DNA of 64,000 bases, taken from positions 1 through 64,000 of the forward strand of contig VGLK01000001.1 in NCBI GenBank assembly GCA_016866755.1, read 5' to 3'. The notes beneath the pieces are model-generated. The model saw only the letters and a list, made by a program, of their open reading frames with translations. It ran no database searches and was not told the DNA's origin. Shown here one piece after another: positions 31,809-41,315 of this stretch. How positions within the stretch are numbered: position 1 is the stretch's first letter; every line of letters begins with the position of its first letter. Position numbers and translations under genes: made by a program. Source of the stretch: Candidatus Saccharimonadota bacterium (lineage in GTDB: Bacteria > Patescibacteriota > Saccharimonadia > Saccharimonadales > Saccharimonadaceae).

Positions 31809-33296
31809 ATGGGAAAAAATCTATATATAACTACTGCAATTCCGTATGTTAACGGTAAGCCGCATATCGGAAATGCGCTCGATTACCTTTTGGCTGATAT
31901 TTGGGCTCGTTATCAACGCATGAACGGAAAAACGGTTCGTTTCCAGGTTGGTACCGACGAACATGGCAATAAAATCGCGCAAAAAGCGCTTGATGCTGGC
32001 ATGGATCCAAAAGCCTACACCGATAGTATGTATGGCAATTTTGAAGAATTAATGAAAAAGGTCAACGCCACTTACACCGATTTTGTACGCACAACCGACC
32101 CGCACCATATTGGCGCCGTGCAGTATATTTGGCAGCAATTGCAGCCGTATATTTATAAGGGAACGTACGAGGGGTGGTACTGTCAGGGGTGTGAATCGTT
32201 CGTGACTGATAAAGAGGCGACTGCTAATAACGGCGTTTGCGCCGACCATCAAACGCCATACGAACGACTAGGCGAAGATAACTATTATTTGCGGATTAGT
32301 GATTTTACAGAGCAAATTCGTGAGGCGATTGAAAAAAATCGTATGCGCATTGTGCCAGAATATCGTAAGCGAGAATTTTTAGAACTTATTAAAGATGGCC
32401 TGCAAGATGTGTCAATCTCTCGACCGCGCAAGCATCTAAGCTGGGGGGTGTCGGTACCTGGCGATCCCGATCAGGTGATGTATGTGTGGTTAGACGCCCT
32501 CTCGAATTACCTTACAGTTCTAGGATACCCCGATAAAAGTGACTGGCGTGATTTTTGGCCAGCTGAAGTGCAGGTAATTGGAAAAGATATTCTACGCTTT
32601 CATGCTGGAATTTGGCCGGCAATGCTATTAGGCCTTGGTATTGATTTACCGCGGACGCTATTAGTGCACGGCCACGTAAATGTTTCGGGAAGCAAAATGA
32701 GTAAATCGGTTGGCAACGTCATCGATCCAAATGAGGTGATTGATAATTACGGTGCCGATGCCTTTCGCTATTACTTCGCGCGTCATATTCCAACCCAAGA
32801 TGACGGAGATTTTACTTGGGAAAAATTTGAAAACGCCTATAACAACGAGCTGGGAAATGACCTTGGTAACGTAGTGCAGCGCGTAGCCAGCATGATTACA
32901 CGCTATCAATCCGGTGTAATTGGCGAGATGGTAGCTGGTGAGCATGATATGCAACCGTACCGACTAGCCATGGATGAACTAGCGTTTGACAGAGCGCTCA
33001 ACGAAGCGTGGGTAACCGTACGTTCACTCAATAAGTATATTGAAGATGTGAAGCCGTGGGAAATTGCCAAGCGGCGCGAGACCGAGACCGATGCCGAAGA
33101 GCATCTAGCTGATGTGTTGAGTCATTCCGTAGGGACAATTATGCAAATTAGCGATTTACTCAGCCCGTTTATGCCAGATACTTCGGAGAAGATTAATAAA
33201 CTATTTGGCAGCGGAATTGTACAGTCAGCTGGCGTATTGTTTCCTAAAATTTATCTTCATACACCCGACCCGCGCACGCCTAGGGTAGCAAAGTAG
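31809..33296 (+). CDS. metG: Methionyl-tRNA synthetase
   Basis: A class I synthetase of 495 residues with the HIGH-like HIGN (PHIGNALDY), a zinc knuckle (YCQGCESFVTDKEA), WLDALSNY and KMSKS (SKMSKSVGN), then an anticodon-binding helical domain. It lacks the C-terminal dimerisation/EMAP domain found in some bacteria. The -10 TATACT (31795-31800, extended TGG) ends 8 nt before the ATG, so it is probably leaderless. tatD follows 3 nt later. Confidence 0.96.
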   Translation: MGKNLYITTAIPYVNGKPHIGNALDYLLADIWARYQRMNGKTVRFQVGTDEHGNKIAQKALDAGMDPKAYTDSMYGNFEELMKKVNATYTDFVRTTDPHHIGAVQYIWQQLQPYIYKGTYEGWYCQGCESFVTDKEATANNGVCADHQTPYERLGEDNYYLRISDFTEQIREAIEKNRMRIVPEYRKREFLELIKDGLQDVSISRPRKHLSWGVSVPGDPDQVMYVWLDALSNYLTVLGYPDKSDWRDFWPAEVQVIGKDILRFHAGIWPAMLLGLGIDLPRTLLVHGHVNVSGSKMSKSVGNVIDPNEVIDNYGADAFRYYFARHIPTQDDGDFTWEKFENAYNNELGNDLGNVVQRVASMITRYQSGVIGEMVAGEHDMQPYRLAMDELAFDRALNEAWVTVRSLNKYIEDVKPWEIAKRRETETDAEEHLADVLSHSVGTIMQISDLLSPFMPDTSEKINKLFGSGIVQSAGVLFPKIYLHTPDPRTPRVAK

Positions 33297-33298
33297 CA

Positions 33299-34072
33299 AT
33301 GTTCGATACGCACTGTCATATTCAAGATAGTGAGTTTTACACGCCGCATCAGGGAGAAGCAGTATATGTAGCAGCAAAAGAGGCTGCCGTAAAACAAATG
33401 ATTGTGGTAGGTTGTGACTTACGAAGTTCGGAGGAGGCAGTGAAATTTGCAGCTACTCATGAATCGGTGTACGCTGCGGTTGGTGTGCATCCGCATGAAA
33501 CCTCTAAAGGGATTGATGGCATAGCAGGGTTAATCGATTCATCGCGTGAGCATGTTACCTCCCGACCGCTAATCGTAGCGATAGGTGAAATTGGTTTGGA
33601 TTATTTTTATACACATAGCCCGCGCGAAATACAAATAGCAGCACTTGAAAAGCAACTACAACTAGCCACCGACTTAAACTTAGCTGTAAGTTTTCATGTG
33701 CGAGAAGCTTTTAGCGATTTTTGGCCAATATTAAACAATTTTAGCGGAGTTCGCGGCGTACTTCATAGTTTTACAGATACTAAAGAAACGCTCGATAAGG
33801 CACTTGCTCGAGGTTTGTATATTGGAGTTAATGGTATAAGTACTTTTACTAAAGACGCTAGGCAGCGGGAGATGTTTGATGCCGTTCCTCTCGAAAGATT
33901 GCTACTAGAGACTGATGCGCCATTTTTAGCTCCGCACCCCTACAGAGGCAAGCCGAATCAACCGGCCTATGTAGGCGAAGTGGCGCGTTATCATGCCGCT
34001 AGGCGATTGGTTGATCGAGAACAATTTATTGCTCGTACCACAGCTAACGCCGAAGCCTTATTTTTAACGTAA
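33299..34072 (+). CDS. tatD: TatD-family metal-dependent deoxyribonuclease
   Basis: The 257-residue TIM-barrel hydrolase shows metal ligands in FDTHCHIQD, the Glu in GEIGLDYFY, FHVREAF and the Asp in LLETDAPFLAP. Such enzymes act as 3'-5' exonucleases in DNA repair and RNA quality control. It begins 3 nt after metG, a pairing conserved widely in bacteria. Confidence 0.94.
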   Translation: MFDTHCHIQDSEFYTPHQGEAVYVAAKEAAVKQMIVVGCDLRSSEEAVKFAATHESVYAAVGVHPHETSKGIDGIAGLIDSSREHVTSRPLIVAIGEIGLDYFYTHSPREIQIAALEKQLQLATDLNLAVSFHVREAFSDFWPILNNFSGVRGVLHSFTDTKETLDKALARGLYIGVNGISTFTKDARQREMFDAVPLERLLLETDAPFLAPHPYRGKPNQPAYVGEVARYHAARRLVDREQFIARTTANAEALFLT

Positions 34073-34088
34073 AAGCCTACACAAAGCA

Positions 34089-34117
34089 TTGACCTTAACA
34101 ACATAAAGTGGTAAAAT
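34089..34117 (+). promoter_or_regulatory. Promoter with 17-bp spacing
   Basis: TTGACC (34089-34094), 17 bp, then TAAAAT (34112-34117) with an extended TGG. The leader to ATG 34228 is about 105 nt and ends in AAAGGAG, so unlike most first genes here this one is not leaderless. Confidence 0.7.
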
Positions 34118-34227
34118 TAGCTTTGTTAGCAAATGGTGTAAAAGCGCACCTTTGCATTTATATTGGGTGGAAAAAACAAACACTTCTTTAAATTAATGTC
34201 AGAGTTGGCAGTAAAGGAGTTATCTAA

Positions 34228-34521
34228 ATGAGCGAAAAAGAACTTGGCGCAGTATCTTTGCATCCATGTACGAGCCCTCATCTTATGGGTTACGAGCAGC
34301 TTAGAGAAGAGCAGGTGAGTAGAGAACTTGTAAGTGACGCAATGAATGTTGAGAAAGGTAATGAGACTATTGTTTCGCCCGAACAGCAAATTCGCGAACT
34401 TGGCGTACGAATTGCAAGTCTTCGCGACGGAAAGTTGCACCGAGAAGCTCAGGCGCGAGAAGTGGGCGTAGCTGCGGTTGCTTCTGCCGATGCCTACGAA
34501 CCATTACCAATTAGGCTGTAG
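34228..34521 (+). CDS. Hypothetical protein, 97 aa
   Basis: AAAGGAG stands 9 nt before the ATG. The product is hydrophilic and mostly helical (SPEQQIRELGVRIASLRDGK), with no membrane segment or known motif. It is the first gene of a two-gene unit with 34528. Confidence 0.65.
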   Translation: MSEKELGAVSLHPCTSPHLMGYEQLREEQVSRELVSDAMNVEKGNETIVSPEQQIRELGVRIASLRDGKLHREAQAREVGVAAVASADAYEPLPIRL

Positions 34522-34527
34522 GTTGTT

Positions 34528-35037
34528 ATGTCATCGTTAATGAAAAAAGCACTCGAACTTGTTGTTGGTCCTAGCGACGAGATTGCACAAAGTGCTAACG
34601 AACCAAAGGTGCAGCATTCAAAACCACGTGCGCACAAACCGCGTCAAATTGATATTGCTAAAGCCTCGCGGCAACTATTTTCGCGTCCGCTTAAACAGCT
34701 ATCGGAGCGACAACTGATTCAGCTAGAGAGTGAAATTGGCTCGCAGCTATTTGGTGAATGGCCAGAGACTGTTATTCGACGTGAATTTTTTAATCTCGAT
34801 CCGTCTACGTGGGTGTGGCACGAAGAATCGTACGATGAGCAAAAGCAAATTCATACTTCAACAATTCGCTACGAAGTGCAGCCGCAAGGTATCTTGAAGG
34901 CTCAGGGCGGTGCACGGTATAGTTACTTAGAAGGTCAAGAATTAGACAATTTTTTAGTTGCAGTTCAGCTATATTATGAACGTATCTCGCGCGAAATTTA
35001 TAAACGCCACCCAGAGACCGGTTCGCCACTGCTATAG
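34528..35037 (+). CDS. Hypothetical protein, 169 aa
   Basis: A basic, Pro/Lys-containing N-terminus (about 45 residues) precedes a helical region (PLKQLSERQLIQLESEIGSQLFGEWP) and a compact domain rich in Tyr and Trp (FFNLDPSTWVWHEES ... TIRYEVQPQGIL ... YSYLEGQELDNF). It follows the previous gene by 6 nt. I do not recognise a family. The aromatic strand-rich part could be a nucleic-acid or protein binding domain, which is only a guess. Confidence 0.65.
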   Translation: MSSLMKKALELVVGPSDEIAQSANEPKVQHSKPRAHKPRQIDIAKASRQLFSRPLKQLSERQLIQLESEIGSQLFGEWPETVIRREFFNLDPSTWVWHEESYDEQKQIHTSTIRYEVQPQGILKAQGGARYSYLEGQELDNFLVAVQLYYERISREIYKRHPETGSPLL

Positions 35038-35058
35038 CTAAGTGTTATAATAGTAAGT

Positions 35059-36225
35059 GTGAATAAAGCTCCCTTGTACTATTTTGATCATGCCGCTGCT
35101 ACACCGTTAGACGAGCGGGTGCTAGCTGCGATGCAGCCTTATTTTACTGAACTTTTTTTTAATCCTTCAAGCCCTTATGCGCCAGCTGTGGCGGTGCGTA
35201 GAGAATATGAGGCAGCGAAAGATACATTAGCCCGGACAATCGGGGCGCGTGGCAGCGAGTTAGTAATTACTGCAGGAGCAACCGAATCTATAAATTTAGC
35301 TTTTAAAAGTATTGGCGGCCATGTAGTGGTTGGTGCCACAGAACATCAGGCGGTGCTTTCGGCGGCTAAATTTTGCAAAAGTGCTAGCTACGTGCAGCCC
35401 GATAACACAGGGTTATTTTCGGCCGAATTGATAGCCCGAACTATTCGTGCAGATACAGAGCTTGTGTCGATTGCGCTAGCAAACAATGAGCTGGGCACAG
35501 TTCAACCGCTAGCAGCAATTGCAGCTGTGGTTGAGCGTGAGCGTCAGCGTCGCCGCGAACACAGTGAAGTAACACCGTTATATTTCCATTCCGACGCTTC
35601 GCAAGGTTTAGGGCAGTTAGACGTACATGTGGCGCGATTAGGCGTAGATATGCTTACAATTAACGCTGCCAAAGTGTATGGTCCAAAGCAAGTTGGTTTA
35701 CTATGGGCTGCGCCGCACGTGCAACTTTCGCCAGTAATTGTTGGCGGCGGTCAGGAGCGTGGTGTACGCAGTGGCACGGAAAATGTTGCTGGCGTTATAG
35801 GGTTTAGTCGTGCTATGGTGCTTGCTAGCGAGCATCGACACGGCGAAGCGAAGCGACTTAGTACTCTTCGCAATACGGCGCAATCGATGCTTGAGGCTGC
35901 TTTGCCGGATATTGAAATCTACGGTAATCAAAAAAAGCGATTATCGAGTCATCTAAGTCTTTCGCTACCAGGGGTTGATGCCGAGCGACTGGTATTTAAG
36001 CTAGAGCGCCAAGGTGTGTATGTGGCTACTGGTAGCGCTTGTGCTGCAAATAAGGGTACACGTTCGCACGTACTAGAAGCTATCGGATTAAACGATAGGC
36101 AAATTAACGGTAGCTTGCGACTAAGTTTTGGGCGACTTACAGACGAAAAAGCTGTGCGTGAAGGTATTAAGTTTATTATTGCAGCATTTAAACAAGAGCA
36201 GGATCGCGTAGGAAAGAAAGCGTGA
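35059..36225 (+). CDS. Cysteine desulfurase (NifS/IscS-like)
   Basis: This PLP enzyme (388 residues) mobilises sulfur from cysteine for tRNA thiolation and Fe-S clusters. It has YFDHAAATPLD, the TAGATES-like motif, the Asp in FHSDASQGLGQL, the PLP-binding Lys in NAAKVYGPKQ (the usual His before Lys is Ala), and the active Cys in GSACAANKGTRSHVL. The GTG at 35059 lies 7 nt after an extended -10 (TGT-TATAAT, 35046-35051), so it is probably leaderless. Its likely client is MnmA encoded just downstream. Confidence 0.93.
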   Translation: MNKAPLYYFDHAAATPLDERVLAAMQPYFTELFFNPSSPYAPAVAVRREYEAAKDTLARTIGARGSELVITAGATESINLAFKSIGGHVVVGATEHQAVLSAAKFCKSASYVQPDNTGLFSAELIARTIRADTELVSIALANNELGTVQPLAAIAAVVERERQRRREHSEVTPLYFHSDASQGLGQLDVHVARLGVDMLTINAAKVYGPKQVGLLWAAPHVQLSPVIVGGGQERGVRSGTENVAGVIGFSRAMVLASEHRHGEAKRLSTLRNTAQSMLEAALPDIEIYGNQKKRLSSHLSLSLPGVDAERLVFKLERQGVYVATGSACAANKGTRSHVLEAIGLNDRQINGSLRLSFGRLTDEKAVREGIKFIIAAFKQEQDRVGKKA

Positions 36226-36827
36226 GAATGATTTTAGGGCTGCTAATAGGTTTTTTTGTAATGGTCGCAGGAATTGATATTTACTTATCACCTGATGATT
36301 TAAGCGCGTGTAGAGCGGCTGATGGACCTACGAGTGAAATGAACTGCATACAGGCCGACGCAATTATTGCGGTAAGTGGTGGTGATACCGACGCGCGTAC
36401 AGATGAAGCCATTGGCTTGTACCGAGCTGGCTGGGCGGAGACTTTAATATTTTCTGGTGCGGCACGCGACACAACAGGGCCAAGCAACGCCGAGGTTATG
36501 CGTAGTCGTGCGATTGCGGCTGGGGTTCCAGCTGGAAGTATTGAGGTAGAGGAATTTAGTCGAACTACGCGTGAAAATGCGCAAAATACTACCTCTATCC
36601 TTACTCGGCGAAATATTCAATCGGTAATTGTGGTCACAAGTGAATACCATCAGCGACGGACGAGCTTAGAGATGCAGCGCTGGTTTGGCGAGGCAATTAA
36701 CGTACGAAGTCATCCGGTGGCTCAAGATAATCAATGGGACGGACTGTGGTGGACAAGATTTAGCGGCTGGCAACTAGCGGTGGCGGAATTAATTAAGATT
36801 GGTGAAATATATGCACAACAGCGATAA
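36222..36827 (+). CDS. DUF218 (ElyC/SanA/YdcF-like) membrane-anchored protein
   Basis: An N-terminal hydrophobic anchor (LGLLIGFFVMVAGIDIYL) precedes a DUF218 domain: ADAIIAVSGGDTDARTDEAIGLY, ETLIFSGAA, the helix-strand SRTTRENAQNT and VIVVTSEYHQRRT. Relatives such as ElyC influence peptidoglycan precursor or envelope metabolism, but the chemistry is unclear. It overlaps both the cysteine desulfurase (4 nt) and mnmA. Confidence 0.82.
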   Translation: MRMILGLLIGFFVMVAGIDIYLSPDDLSACRAADGPTSEMNCIQADAIIAVSGGDTDARTDEAIGLYRAGWAETLIFSGAARDTTGPSNAEVMRSRAIAAGVPAGSIEVEEFSRTTRENAQNTTSILTRRNIQSVIVVTSEYHQRRTSLEMQRWFGEAINVRSHPVAQDNQWDGLWWTRFSGWQLAVAELIKIGEIYAQQR

Positions 36828-37875
36828 AGAAAATTCTAAAACACATGTATATGTTGGAATGAGTGGCGGTGTAGATAGTAGCTTAACGGCAGCGCTGTTA
36901 TGCGAGCAAGGCTACAGGGTTACCGGCGTGTATATGAAAAACTGGACCCAAGATCTTCCAGGAATGAAATGTCCATGGGCCGATGACCTTGCTGATGCAA
37001 AGCGGGTAGCGGTGCAGCTTGATATTGATCTTAAAGTATTTGATTTTGAGACAGAATACCGCGATATGGTCGTGCAGTATATGATTGATGAGTATAAACT
37101 TGGTCGCACGCCAAATCCAGATATTATGTGTAATCAAGAAGTAAAGTTTAAACTGTTTTTAGACGCAGCTCTTGCTGATGGCGCCGACATGATAGCCACT
37201 GGTCACTATGCCCAAACAAAAGCTGGCAAGCTTTTGAGAGCTGTCGATGACAATAAGGATCAAACGTACTTTTTGTATCGTGTTTCATCAGCAGCACTCT
37301 CTAAGGCGTTGTTTCCGCTTGGTGGCTACACTAAGCCGCAGGTTCGTCAAATGGCTGAGGCTCGCGGATTGTATACTGCAGGCAAAAAAGATTCTCAGGG
37401 CATTTGTTTTGTAGGTAAAATTGGTATTAAAGATTTTCTTAGCCAGTATGTAACTATAACACCTGGAGATATAAAAGATATCACGTCGATGCAAAGTGTT
37501 GGTCGTCACGATGGCGCGATATTTTATACGCTTGGGCAGCGACATGGCCTTGATATTGGTGGTGGTTTGCCGTATTACGTAGTTGGAAAAAATATGGATA
37601 AAAATGAAGTGTACGTTACCACAAACCTTAACGACCCTTCGCTTTGGCCAAAACAAATTTCGCTCACGCATATGCACTGGATTGGAGAACCGTACACGGG
37701 CAATAGGGTTGAGGTGCGGGTTCGTCATCGGGCGCCGTTAGCTCCGGCTACACTTTCTATACAAGGGTTAGATGCCAAGATAGAGCTTGACGAGGCGATA
37801 CGAGCCGTAACTCCAGGTCAGTCGGTGGTATTGTATGCAGATGATGAATGTTTAGGTGGCGGAATTGTTGCTTAG
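36811..37875 (+). CDS. mnmA: tRNA 2-thiouridylase MnmA
   Basis: MnmA adds sulfur at U34 of Lys, Glu and Gln tRNAs. Seen here: the PP-loop GMSGGVDSSLTAALL, PNPDIMCNQEVKF with the first catalytic Cys, TGHYA, and GICFVG with the second. ATG 36811 is preferred over the TTG at 36799. The gene overlaps the DUF218 gene and is two genes from the cysteine desulfurase that would supply its sulfur. It meets the GH16 gene tail-to-tail, with overlapping stops. Confidence 0.95.
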   Translation: MHNSDKENSKTHVYVGMSGGVDSSLTAALLCEQGYRVTGVYMKNWTQDLPGMKCPWADDLADAKRVAVQLDIDLKVFDFETEYRDMVVQYMIDEYKLGRTPNPDIMCNQEVKFKLFLDAALADGADMIATGHYAQTKAGKLLRAVDDNKDQTYFLYRVSSAALSKALFPLGGYTKPQVRQMAEARGLYTAGKKDSQGICFVGKIGIKDFLSQYVTITPGDIKDITSMQSVGRHDGAIFYTLGQRHGLDIGGGLPYYVVGKNMDKNEVYVTTNLNDPSLWPKQISLTHMHWIGEPYTGNRVEVRVRHRAPLAPATLSIQGLDAKIELDEAIRAVTPGQSVVLYADDECLGGGIVA

Positions 37876-39218
37876 AATTGTCGATGCTGTAGGCTGCGCA
37901 CCCAAGCACTAAAGGCACCAATAAGCGCTAAAACTTGCGCACCTATTACTACTGACATAATTGAAAATCCAGTTTGCGGTAACTCTTCTGGTGTCGATTG
38001 TGAGTGGCTAGATGAATCTTTAGTGTCAGCCTTTGCGGTTTGGTCATTGCTAGATTGTATTGGGTTGGTGTCGGTAGCGTCTCTTTCAGAATTAGTAGGC
38101 GTTGATTCGGTATTTACTACAGTTGTAGTAGTAATGGTATCTCGGCTAACCGGCGTAGAAGGTTCTGGCTGAGTTGAGGTTGAGCGAGAAGGCGTCGACT
38201 GGGTGGTAGATGGCTGAGGTGAAGATGCGGCTGGCGGCGCAGAAGATGTGGCACTTGTAGTAGCATCTTGCTTTTTGTAAACCCGAACGTAGTCAACTAG
38301 GAAGGTTTGCGGGGCGAAATCGCGACTATTATTTGGCGCTTCATGCCACTGATCGTTCTCTGGATACACCTGTGTGTTAATACGTAGCTGCCACGGTTCA
38401 TTCATAATGCGAGTAAATTGCTCTTTTGTGACACCGTCATAATCACTGTAGGTGTCAGAATTTTGGTCAGAATCATTTGGTCGGTGTGAAGTAATCGAAC
38501 CCACAATCTCACCATCAAGATAATAGGTAACTTTTTCTGCGTTCCATTCTACACCCCATGTGTGCCACGTGTCAGCGAGTGAACCGTTCACTTTTTTTAC
38601 GTGCTGACGGGATTTTAGTTTATCATTTTGACACACCACATGAGTTGTAGCGGTGCTAGCGTTGGTGCTTTTAGGATCGCTGTACCACTCTAAAATGTCG
38701 ATTTCGCCATAGGTTGGCGTGCACCAAGGGGATTGATTGCGCAACCAGTAGCCAGACCACAGTCCGCTAACGTCGGTTTTTGGTAGTTTTGCACGAATCT
38801 CCATTTTGCCTGATTGCCAGTTATAATCAGTTTTAATTTGCCCGCTCGAATAGCGTGTAGTTGTTCCGTTCGGGCATGGCGCGGTAGATTGATTACTAGC
38901 ACTTGGCAGTTCGCTTCCGGTAACGCAGTGGCGTTTAGTAATAATTTGCGCGTTACCATCACGAACAGTTACGTTAGCTGTTTGGTAGCGACCCTGATGG
39001 TGACTTTCGGTACTTCTTGTTTGGTTAACAACTGTCCATTTGCTGGAATCAACCGAAGAGCCGTTAAATTCATCACTCCAGACAAGTGAATATTGCGAAG
39101 CAGACTGGCTAACGGTTGGGTGTAGCGTTATAAAAGAAACGCTGGCAATAATACTGCCTAGCAAAAACAAACAAATAAGGGCTAATGGAGTTGATAGATA
39201 AGAGAGATAGTTTCGCAT
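37872..39218 (-). CDS. Sortase-anchored (LPQTG) GH16 beta-glucanase
   Basis: The 448-residue protein has a signal peptide, a GH16 catalytic domain (about residues 43-310) with the active motif GEIDILEW (ExDxxE), a Ser/Thr/Pro stalk of about 90 residues and a C-terminal LPQTG followed by a hydrophobic helix and a basic tail (RSLQHRQF). That is a complete cell-wall sorting signal. The catalytic type fits an endo-beta-1,3- or 1,3-1,4-glucanase. Products could be taken up and cleaved by the cytosolic GH5 enzyme at 21119. No sortase gene is in the window. Confidence 0.92.
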   Translation of the reverse strand: MRNYLSYLSTPLALICLFLLGSIIASVSFITLHPTVSQSASQYSLVWSDEFNGSSVDSSKWTVVNQTRSTESHHQGRYQTANVTVRDGNAQIITKRHCVTGSELPSASNQSTAPCPNGTTTRYSSGQIKTDYNWQSGKMEIRAKLPKTDVSGLWSGYWLRNQSPWCTPTYGEIDILEWYSDPKSTNASTATTHVVCQNDKLKSRQHVKKVNGSLADTWHTWGVEWNAEKVTYYLDGEIVGSITSHRPNDSDQNSDTYSDYDGVTKEQFTRIMNEPWQLRINTQVYPENDQWHEAPNNSRDFAPQTFLVDYVRVYKKQDATTSATSSAPPAASSPQPSTTQSTPSRSTSTQPEPSTPVSRDTITTTTVVNTESTPTNSERDATDTNPIQSSNDQTAKADTKDSSSHSQSTPEELPQTGFSIMSVVIGAQVLALIGAFSAWVRSLQHRQF

Positions 39219-39338
39219 ATTTTAAATACCTGATTAGTGCTGCACCACCGTCGCAGCTAATAATAGAACAGTTATACCATAATACAACTATACAATCAAG
39301 TAAAATTATGTCGAGGCGTAATCTGCTACAATAAAGGT

Positions 39339-41225
39339 ATGAACGCACAAGAAATTCGAAACGCCTATCTACAGTACTTCAAGCAGCGACAGCACGAAAT
39401 TATTGCCCGTGCGCCGCTTGTTTTAAAAAACGACCCAACAACTTTGTTTACAGGGTCGGGTATGCAGCCGCTGTTGCCATATCTTCTGGGCAAAACGCAC
39501 CCTGCAGGCGTTCGTCTTACCGACAGCCAAACGTGTTTGCGTGCCCAAGATATTGAAGATGTGGGCGATAATCGGCACACAACATTTTTTGAAATGCTTG
39601 GCAACTGGAGCCTAGGTGACTATTTTAAAGAGCAGCAAATTCGCTGGTTTTTTGAATTTTTAGTTGATGTAGTTGGACTTAATCCGCATAAAATTTATGT
39701 GACGGCTTTTATAGGTGATGCCGCTAACGGTATTCCTCGTGATGACACGGCAGCCACTATATGGCAGCAAGTATTTAACGAGCGCGGCATTGAGGCGAAA
39801 ATTGCTGAAATCGGTTCGCAAGCTGATGGCGACGCCCGTGGTATTTTTTCTGGCGAGCGTATTTTCTTTTACGACGACGGCGAAAACTGGTGGAGCCGCG
39901 GCGGCGGACTAGATAAAACGCCAATTGGCGATCCATGCGGGCCAGACAGCGAGGTGTTTTACGATTTTGGCCCTGAAAACCACGATGAAAGTTTTGGTAA
40001 AGCTCATCCAGCCAGCGATAGCGGTCAGTTTATGGAAATTGGTAACCAAGTCTTTATGCAGTATCGCCGCCTAGAAGACGGCAGTTTCGAACCGCTTGAA
40101 AAAATGAATGTAGATTTTGGCGGCGGACTAGAGCGAATTGCAGCAGCTCGCATTAACAGTCCCGATGTTTTTAAAATTAGCTTGCTGTGGCCAATTATTG
40201 AAAAACTACAGGATATTAGCGGTAAGCAATATAATGAGTACACCGAAAGTATGCGCGTGATTGCTGATCATTTGCGAGCAGCAGTATTCTTAGCGGTTGA
40301 CGGTGTGGTTCCGGCCAATAAAGAGCAGGGCTATGTAATGCGCCGATTGCTGCGCCGAGCAATTCGGTTTGCCTTTGATTTAGGCGTAGAGCAAAACTTT
40401 TTTGAAGAAATTGTACCAGTCATTGCCGATTTGTACGCCGACGATTACCCTGAAGTCGCCCAAAAGCGCGATGAAGTGATTGCCGTGCTAGTTAAAGAAG
40501 AAAAAGTATTCCGCCAAACGCTCAAAAAAGGCTTAAAGCAGCTTGAAAAATATACTACAACTGGTGTAAGCGGCGATGAACTATTTACTTTGTATGACAC
40601 ATTTGGTTTTCCTGTAGAGCTTTCTACCGAAGAGGTGCGTAAACAAAATATTGCAATTTCGAGCGACTGGCAAGCCGAGTTTGATGCAAAAATGGCCGAA
40701 CAGCGCCAACGCTCACAAACTGCCGCCAAAGGAACTTTTAAAGGTGGGTTAGAAGGCGGTACTATGGCGCACCGTAAACTGCATACCGCTAATCATTTAA
40801 TGTACGCCGCACTTAAGCAAGTTGTGGGTGAGCACGTTACCCAGCACGGCAGCAACATTACGGCCGAACGACTGCGCTTTGATTTTAATAATGATGGTAA
40901 AGTTACGCGCGAACAGCTAGATGAGGTTGAGCGCCGCGTTAATGAGTGGATTAAATGGGACTTGCCGGTTTCGTATAAAGAATATCCTACGGCGCAAGCG
41001 TTTGAAATGGGCGCAATTGGCGCTTTTGGTGACCGCTACGGTGATACTGTAAAGGTTTATCAAATGGGCGAAGGTGAACGGCGAGTAAGTTTTGAAATTT
41101 GCGGTGGACCGCATGCCGATAGTACTGGGCAGCTTGCAGAAGAGGGTGCTCGATTTAAGATTACGAAAGAAGAATCTAGCTCCTCTGGCATACGCCGCGT
41201 AAAAGCTGTCCTTGTTCGCGAATAG
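39339..41225 (+). CDS. alaS: Alanyl-tRNA synthetase, short form lacking C-Ala domain
   Basis: The class II catalytic domain (GSGMQPLLPYLLG, FFEMLGNWSLGDYF), the tRNA-recognition helices and the editing domain (HTANHLMYAAL; CGGPHADSTG) are all present. The protein stops at 628 residues after the SAD-like FKITKEESSSSGIRRV, whereas typical bacterial AlaRS runs to about 870 with the oligomerising C-Ala domain. The -10 TACAAT (39327-39332, extended TGC) ends 6 nt before the ATG, so it is leaderless. Confidence 0.95.
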   Translation: MNAQEIRNAYLQYFKQRQHEIIARAPLVLKNDPTTLFTGSGMQPLLPYLLGKTHPAGVRLTDSQTCLRAQDIEDVGDNRHTTFFEMLGNWSLGDYFKEQQIRWFFEFLVDVVGLNPHKIYVTAFIGDAANGIPRDDTAATIWQQVFNERGIEAKIAEIGSQADGDARGIFSGERIFFYDDGENWWSRGGGLDKTPIGDPCGPDSEVFYDFGPENHDESFGKAHPASDSGQFMEIGNQVFMQYRRLEDGSFEPLEKMNVDFGGGLERIAAARINSPDVFKISLLWPIIEKLQDISGKQYNEYTESMRVIADHLRAAVFLAVDGVVPANKEQGYVMRRLLRRAIRFAFDLGVEQNFFEEIVPVIADLYADDYPEVAQKRDEVIAVLVKEEKVFRQTLKKGLKQLEKYTTTGVSGDELFTLYDTFGFPVELSTEEVRKQNIAISSDWQAEFDAKMAEQRQRSQTAAKGTFKGGLEGGTMAHRKLHTANHLMYAALKQVVGEHVTQHGSNITAERLRFDFNNDGKVTREQLDEVERRVNEWIKWDLPVSYKEYPTAQAFEMGAIGAFGDRYGDTVKVYQMGEGERRVSFEICGGPHADSTGQLAEEGARFKITKEESSSSGIRRVKAVLVRE

Positions 41226-41315
41226 GGCGATAGAATCGTCACGCGTACCGTACTACTGCGGGCCGTGTGGTTTAGCTTTGTTTACAAGGCACTATCGTAT
41301 ATACTAGTAGTACTT

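Noticed and set aside
41265-41315. Upstream extension of the PilM/FtsA-like gene
   Set aside because: The extension contains the promoter -10 and would add a hydrophobic leader not expected on this cytosolic ATPase.
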